Below are positions 58,180-64,000 of a stretch of DNA of 64,000 nt, in pieces. The DNA comes from Anopheles merus (Eukaryota > Arthropoda > Insecta > Diptera > Culicidae). Numbering within the stretch: position 1 is the stretch's first letter; every line of letters starts with the position of its first letter. The position numbers and the translations under genes are program-made. The notes under the pieces are model-generated. The model had not been told where the DNA came from, did not search any database, and saw only the letters and a list, made by a program, of their open reading frames with translations. The stretch is from contig NC_054082.1 of the NCBI RefSeq assembly GCF_017562075.2, positions 3,714,550 through 3,778,549 of the forward strand, written 5' to 3'.

Positions 58180-60708
58180 ATTTGGGTCGTAGACCTGTTG
58201 GTGGGTTTGTATGCAGCAGCCGCCGGTTCATTTGTGTCGTGCTGCTGGATGTTGGATGGGTGATAAAACACATGTCCCCCCTTATGGTATTTTCTTCGCC
58301 CTCCAACCGTGGTTGGGGACTTCTATGCTTGAGGGTTTTCAGGAGCTCAAAATACTTTCCTAGCTTGGGTCCTATTTCATCAACTAGGGTGTCAACTAGC
58401 GCTGGTTAGCGTGCTCCTCTTGGGGGTGATGATGTAAGCATTTTAAGCTAGCAAAAGCATGATTTAGAGCAGCCGAAGAAAGTGCTGCACTTCCCCCTAC
58501 AGCACAGGGCATGTAAAGTGTTTGTGCTATGATGTGCAGGCTAATTTACGAGAAGGAAGAGCCCAATGAAGTGTGGTCAGCATAGATCCCTCTTTTCCTT
58601 CATTCATTTTCCGTATGCTTTTTTCCGTAAGGCAAAAGTTTTTCATCCATTTTTTCACTTTCATCCAAGCGATTCCACGTGTAGAAATGCACGTGTATGC
58701 AGACAGGGCTGAGCAGTACGTGCTTATGTGTACAGAATCAATTATCGCCCATCGTTGCTCTCCAGACAGAGGAGGCCGGCTTGCCGTAGTAGTACGTACC
58801 ATATTAATTTCCAGCTAGGTTTCTCCATTTTCTTGCCATGTTTGGCTGTGTATGTGTGTTGCACATATTGGCTGATTTTCTTCTCCAACCTTTCCCTTCT
58901 CCCTGCTGTGTAAAAGCACACCCATCGTGGTCCGTGTGTGGTTTGTGTTTCCCTTTTATTTTCTATTTTGCTCTCGCAACAGAGCCACTCCAGGCTCCCT
59001 TAGCATATGACCAGAGTTTGCTGGTTTGCTGTTTGGATTTCGAATGAAATATGCATACTGCACATGTTGGAGTTGTACAATCCCTTCCCTGTTTTCTGTG
59101 CCGCTCGTGTGTGCGATGTGTCCTACCACCACCACCACCCAGCCGGCCAGAAATGCTGGGGAGAATGATATCATGAATAAGGAATCGGCACTTTTTTGGA
59201 GTTGAGATTTTTTGCTATTGAAACAAACGTTACCCCGGCGCACTGGCCCGGCATTTTCGACAGCAGCAGGAGTGTGCGGGCATTACCGTCCGGCGGGCCA
59301 TGCTGCTTTTGTTTGGTGGGCTCCTACACATGAGTCATGAATTTAAAAGGAAAATGGTTTGTGCTTATGGTCGGTGCGCTTGGTAGCCAAAAAAAAACAC
59401 AGCCGTTACCGTTTGTAGCAATTGCAGGTTAAGTGTAAATTGTAAAGGTGAGAGATTGGGATGGAAATTTAATCGTTTTCCTAGGCAAGCGAATAAAAAT
59501 GCTCCGAAATTGAAGTAACACTGTGCACTAGAAACGATGCTTTGTTTGAAATCTTCCCACAAACTGACACCAAACAAAAAAGGTGCTTTAACAAAGAAAG
59601 GTTTTTATTTACTCGCAAAAGCAATTGTTCATCGGAAGAAGTTTAGCGCAAGATAAACACGGAACAAATGTTTCCGGCACAGCAATACTGATTAGTTAAA
59701 GCTAACGCGGGCGCAAACTTTTCACGAAAACAATTTCCATACCCACCGGTACTGGCGAGCGGGGATGGCTGTTCAGCCTTTGAAAAGAATAAATTATCCG
59801 TCCATCCCTTTCGCTTGCTTTCCGTGTTCTGGTGGATTTGGTCCTTTTGCTGCGCGAAGGGAGTTCTGTTTATTCACGACGAGCTGTGAAAAATTTGCCT
59901 CACTGCTACTCACTGACCGACCCAGTGCACACTACCTTGGTGTGGTGTGCCGGCTTATCCCGTTCCACGTAGTAAATCTCGTGCTTAAGCCCGAAGGGTC
60001 GTGACTCCCCAGCGTGACGTTTCTTTTGCCGCGCGCCCGGTCGAACTTGTTGAAAAAGTTTCCTGAAGTGTAGTAGCATCCGGTTGAGATGGAGATGGAC
60101 TCCACCACCAAATAGCCAGGAAGCCGATGGTGCTTTCGCTCTCCCCCGGCTAGCCTAGTGTTTGTGCCTAGGTGATTGCGGTCACTGTGAGTGCTTTATC
60201 AGAGCGAGCGGCGGATGGATAAACGTTAAACGGATTAAGCCACTAATATTTCGGTGAGTAGATTACGAATGTTCCGGAGCACACTGTTCCATTATTTCCT
60301 TTCCGGCTGTGCGGCTGTGAGTGGTTGGTGAGGAGCACGGTACCGAAATGGTAATGGAATCCTGTTCCAATTGTTCAACCGTGTATCCTTTGCGCTGATG
60401 AAAGCGACACTTTCATCCCTTTCGGGGAATACTTCTTCTTTTTCGGCTCCGGTGGCGGAGAGTGATGAGTCCGCAATCCATTACCGGGACGACCGGAAGC
60501 GAACGGGTTATGACCCGAAGGACATTCCAGAACATTTGCTCTCTCTCTCTCTCGTCGTGTTGTGCCGCACTGTAAACTTTGCCAGCTGACTAAGCTTTGG
60601 CACCGAATGAAGGCGTTAGGTTTTAACGACTCAATATGGTGTGCGGCCAGGCTATCTCCATAAATCGTTAAAGCAAGATTTATGCTAAGCCACTAACTTA
60701 CTGCCACC

Positions 60709-60726
60709 GTGTGTGTGTGTGTGTGT
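60709..60726 (+). repeat. (GT)n microsatellite
   Basis: This is a run of about nine GT units on the plus strand. Confidence 0.9.
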
Positions 60727-63303
60727 CGACTCACTACCCGGTAGTGAATACGGAGGTGGGAGGCGGAAAAAGATGTAGACCCTTCGGTGTGTAAATGGCC
60801 CCAACAGCATTGCTCCGTGCAGCGGACGGGTCACCGTAGTCACATTTTTCTCTCCCGGTTTTCCAATTTAGAATACTGATTACTTCAAAGTGGTTTTTCT
60901 GCCAGCCTTGTCCCCCCAAGGTGTGTCTGGCATCGGGTTGCTAGACAATTGTTAAGCTTTACGATTTGGGGAGGGGTTTTTTCAGGTCCCCGGCTACTTG
61001 GTTTTGCAGCACAACGGAAGCAACATTGGTTTTCAGCGATGAAGAAACCAAACCAAATGGCGAAGCTTTGGTGTTCCGGGCTAAAAAGCGTGAATTATAG
61101 CAAAAGGCCACGAACATCGATCCCCTCGTCCCGTGTATGGGGACAGCAGACGAGAAGAAGCGTCTCATTTATTTTGTCCCGTATGTTTCGGTTTTTGTTC
61201 TGCTGTTAGACTTCCGTCGGCTGAATATTGGACTGTGCTGAAACCTGTCCAGCCCGAGTTCGCACTATGAAAGCTTCATAGCGCCCGAACAAAAGGATCA
61301 CGGGAATGTTTGAGCAAAGATGCAAAAAAAAATCACCATAGAGCATGGTGAAGGAGTGTTTATGCATTAGAGCAGCGCCCTTTTTTGGTACCTACAAAGC
61401 AGGAAATGGACCAGCAGCAGCACGGTGGTACGGTCACTTCGGTCACCTGAACTGCGGAGAGTCGTTTTTCACCTCCGGAATGAAATATTTCCTTCGATGA
61501 ATGGTTGAAAAATATGAAACGGAAGCTCGAGCTCTGGCTGATTCGCGTACAGGCGATGACATGAGCCACTGTGTTCAACGTGGGCATTGTGTGCGTACTT
61601 GTATACATGCACGGAAAGCAAATGGTAGCCGCCTTTTCATAGGTTACCAAAACTGGCCAAAGAATGGGAATGGCTTTTGTTGTGTGTAGCGGGATGCTTT
61701 TGTAAAGGCGTTTGATCATGAGCAACATTTTTCTGGTGCTATGTGTATGTTACTTTTTCAGGGCAGGGGTTTTCAGATTACTTATATTTCAGCCGACGTC
61801 GTTTGTTTGCCTTATTAAAGGATACTCTTTTTTACATCGTGTATACTGCCTCGTTCCTCGTAATCAGATTCGTTCCGCAAATGAAAAAAAAAACCTTGAG
61901 CAAATCAAGGTCCACAATCATAATAAAGGTAAATTTGCTGTGCTCTTAAGCCAAAACAAATCAAATAATTTGTACACGTGTTTTCCGCGAAGGCTCGCGA
62001 CCGACAGGAGGAGTCTGTACGTGCAACCCCTGTTTATGAGCCTAAACGTTCCATATTCCTCAAACACCCATGAACACACGGTCCACGGTGTGTGCTGTGT
62101 TGTTGTAGACTGAGGCAAAGATAAAGCCCTGTGCCCTTGCCCTTCGTTGCCGTTTGGTTCGCTTGCTGGCGTGGAAGGTGCACAGGTACTGTCTGGCAAC
62201 GACCGTGGAGCATATTTATGAACCGGATTAGAATGACTCTACGCTAACGCCCGTGATTTGTCAACCCGGCTGGTTCATGAGAAATTTATGAATGCGCCCT
62301 CGTGTCGTCTTCGTGACGGCGCGGCCCGCGCAGAGAGACCCAGAGTATCGTGCGTCGCGGAGGATTTGAAAAATTGGTCTAGATTCCTGCTCCGGGGCAC
62401 CAAGAAAACGGCATTACCTCTTTGCCACGGCACGTCTTCTAACTACTTTTGAGTTTTCCTTCCTGCAAAATTTGTGCGAATTTTGTGCAAGCTCAGTTGG
62501 GTGAGCAAATGTAGCAAAGGCAAGGGAAACCCTTCTTATCTATTTCCTTTTGCCTGTCGTATGTACTCTACGATTATCCTTAATGCTTGATGGGTGAGAA
62601 GGCTTTAGACGCCCGTGTGAAGTTGTAAGATATCATCTCTCGCTCGGCGCAATCCATTCGCGAGTTTTTTTTTCACTCCCATCCATAATACGAGCTATCA
62701 CGGGAAGCGCAACACGCAAACCATATGTCAACGTGGCAACGTAGTTGGAGGTGGAATATATTTTCAATCCCAGCGTTTGCCCTCGGTCGGCAGTATATTT
62801 ATCTTTGAGAGTGACTGCTTGCATTGCGTGCTCTATTCCCCGCGTCCTGTGGCTGCAACCTGTTGCTGCACGAGCCCCGTTGGTTGCCGCTGGTGGGAGA
62901 AGCACTGCGGAATAAAATCATCATCCCGTGGGAGCACGCCGGCGAAATGGCTGACAGGGTGCTTTTTTATGGTGTGTAATAATCTGTAACTGCTGGTGTG
63001 TTTGCCTATTTTTTGGGACTACTTGAATTTCAACCGTTCGCTGGTTCGTGCGGGAATGGAACAGTTCACACAATTAATGGTGTGTGTTGTGGCGCTATTC
63101 TTTAAACCTTAAGCTTGAGCGAAGATGAAATGTTTTCATTGCGAACAACGAGCGGCGACGATTGTTTACCCATCCAAAACGGTAGCACCGACATTCGTCA
63201 TCGTTTGCCATTTATGGGATGACAGTAGCCCTCTGCAATTTGTTTGCAGCACAAATAAAAGTCTGTTATTGTAGGAACGATTCGAAGAGTAGGATAAGTT
63301 ATA

Positions 63304-63539
63304 CAGTGGTTTCCAGGGGTTCTCATAGCTGTGGGACACTTTATTGACTCCTTCTTAAGTGAAATGAACTTAATGAAATGGGACTTGGACTCTATCGCAT
63401 CCTTGTTGGACAAATCTAAAAGGGATTTCCAAGGCGCCTGTCCAAAAAAGGGTGCCAAAGAGTTCAATTTCCAACATACGAAGTTCACTTCCTATTCCTA
63501 TCTAGAGCCCACAACTATGAGAACCCCTGAAAACCCCTG
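63304..63539. mobile_element. MITE, 236 bp, TA-flanked (Tc1/mariner-like)
   Basis: The left end CAGTGGTTTCCAGGGGTTCT continues for 32 bp to GTGGG. The reverse complement of the right end matches it at 29 of 32 positions (differences at positions 4, 10 and 27). TA lies immediately outside both ends (63302-63303 and 63540-63541), the target duplication of Tc1/mariner-class elements, whose ends also often begin CAGTG. The 172 bp between the inverted repeats show no transposase-like frame, so this is a non-autonomous MITE. The superfamily is inferred from the TA and CAGTG only. Confidence 0.85.
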
Positions 63540-64000
63540 TAAGATAAAAAACAATCTTCGTGGCCAATGAAACAACTCATAATTGCAATTGCTTTATAAA
63601 CTGTTTTCTTCGCTTAATATTCAACAGTCGGTTAGAAAAGTAGTTGTGTATCAAACGTGATTGAGGAATAAAACGAGCGGAAGAAAGTATTCCTAACTGG
63701 TTATTGTTATCTCATCAACTTTCCTTTTCGTTACACCCTCGCCCTGCTCGAAGTAGGGAACGATCGAACGAACGACGGTGGCTCCGGAAACTCCTATTCA
63801 TGGAAATCACGGAAACTCAATAAAAAAAACTTCCACCATCCTTCGCACTTGTGCACGTTGTGCTGCAGACGCGCGGGTGCCACGGAAAGTGAAACGGCAT
63901 CTCGAAGTAGAACGCTAGTTTCTGGCACTGCCATCCTTGCCTGCTGCTAGACGATACTTTCTCATTTGCAAATCAATCGTCATCGATCAGAAAGACTTCG
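63540..64000. other. Non-coding stretch to the window end
   Basis: There is no gene or repeat that I can support here. Confidence 0.5.

Larger units (their letters stand above)
46440..63303. other. Long non-coding stretch, probable intron or intergenic DNA
   Basis: I find no gene I can defend in these 16.9 kb. There are (GT)n tracts at 51015, 51193, 57066, 57954, 58166 and 60709, all on the plus strand, and a (GCA)n run at 51796-51818. Isolated splice-like sites include an excellent acceptor ending at 53747 followed by an open frame to GTAAGG at 53927, an acceptor at about 55074, and donors GTAAGT near 49784 and 50280. None forms a chain with consistent phase and believable protein. Confidence 0.4.

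Noticed and set aside
1..64000. tRNA genes, rRNA genes, CRISPR arrays, bacterial-type operons
   Set aside because: The only good B-box match belongs to the SINE at 37188-37200. No paired A and B boxes with a cloverleaf, no rRNA-like conserved blocks and no spacer-repeat array were seen.

Overview
This window looks like nuclear DNA from an insect, most likely an Anopheles-type mosquito. No stretch of it is dense with bacterial-style genes. Coding DNA occurs only as short blocks bounded by GT...AG splice sites, one intron is just 64 bp, and three acceptors have a CTAAC branch motif 25-37 bp upstream. The rest is intron or intergenic DNA full of (GT)n, (CA)n and homopolymer tracts, with small non-autonomous transposons and a tRNA-headed SINE. 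The mosquito assignment is inference from these traits and from the look of the SINE; I could not run a search.

Layout. A first gene (gene 1, + strand) can be followed through five phase-compatible exons: 10629-10693, 22392-22444, 22808-23111, 23176-23500 and 26705-26788. Its 5' part is not resolved and may lie upstream of the window. The readable part (about 276 residues) is a Ser/Pro/Gln-rich, low-complexity, probably cytosolic region, then a Lys/Arg cluster, then a 27-residue last exon that is almost entirely one hydrophobic segment. It is probably a tail-anchored membrane protein. I do not recognise the family. After the stop there is up to 4.5 kb of AT-richer DNA, read as a long 3' UTR with candidate poly(A) signals at 30706 and 31300.

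A second transcription unit (gene 2, + strand) seems to begin a few hundred bases later. It has initiator-like motifs near 31.6 kb, a candidate non-coding exon (32942-33154) and a candidate first coding exon (35057-35163) with a well-placed ATG that would encode an N-terminus starting MGKALG. No convincing later exon is visible, so the stretch from 35.2 to 64 kb is probably its large first intron, or intergenic DNA.

Mobile and repeated DNA. The most striking object is at 45192-46431: a 1,240-bp element with perfect 16-bp terminal inverted repeats and a perfect 8-bp target duplication, as in hAT elements. Its interior is a satellite: a 56-bp monomer arranged in a 224-bp higher-order repeat on one side of a near-perfect palindrome with about 116-bp arms. 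There is also a TA-flanked 236-bp MITE (63304-63539), a minus-strand tRNA-headed SINE (about 37066-37265) and a duplicated tRNA-like 5' half (42331-42405). I saw no tRNA gene, rRNA gene, CRISPR array or transposase gene.
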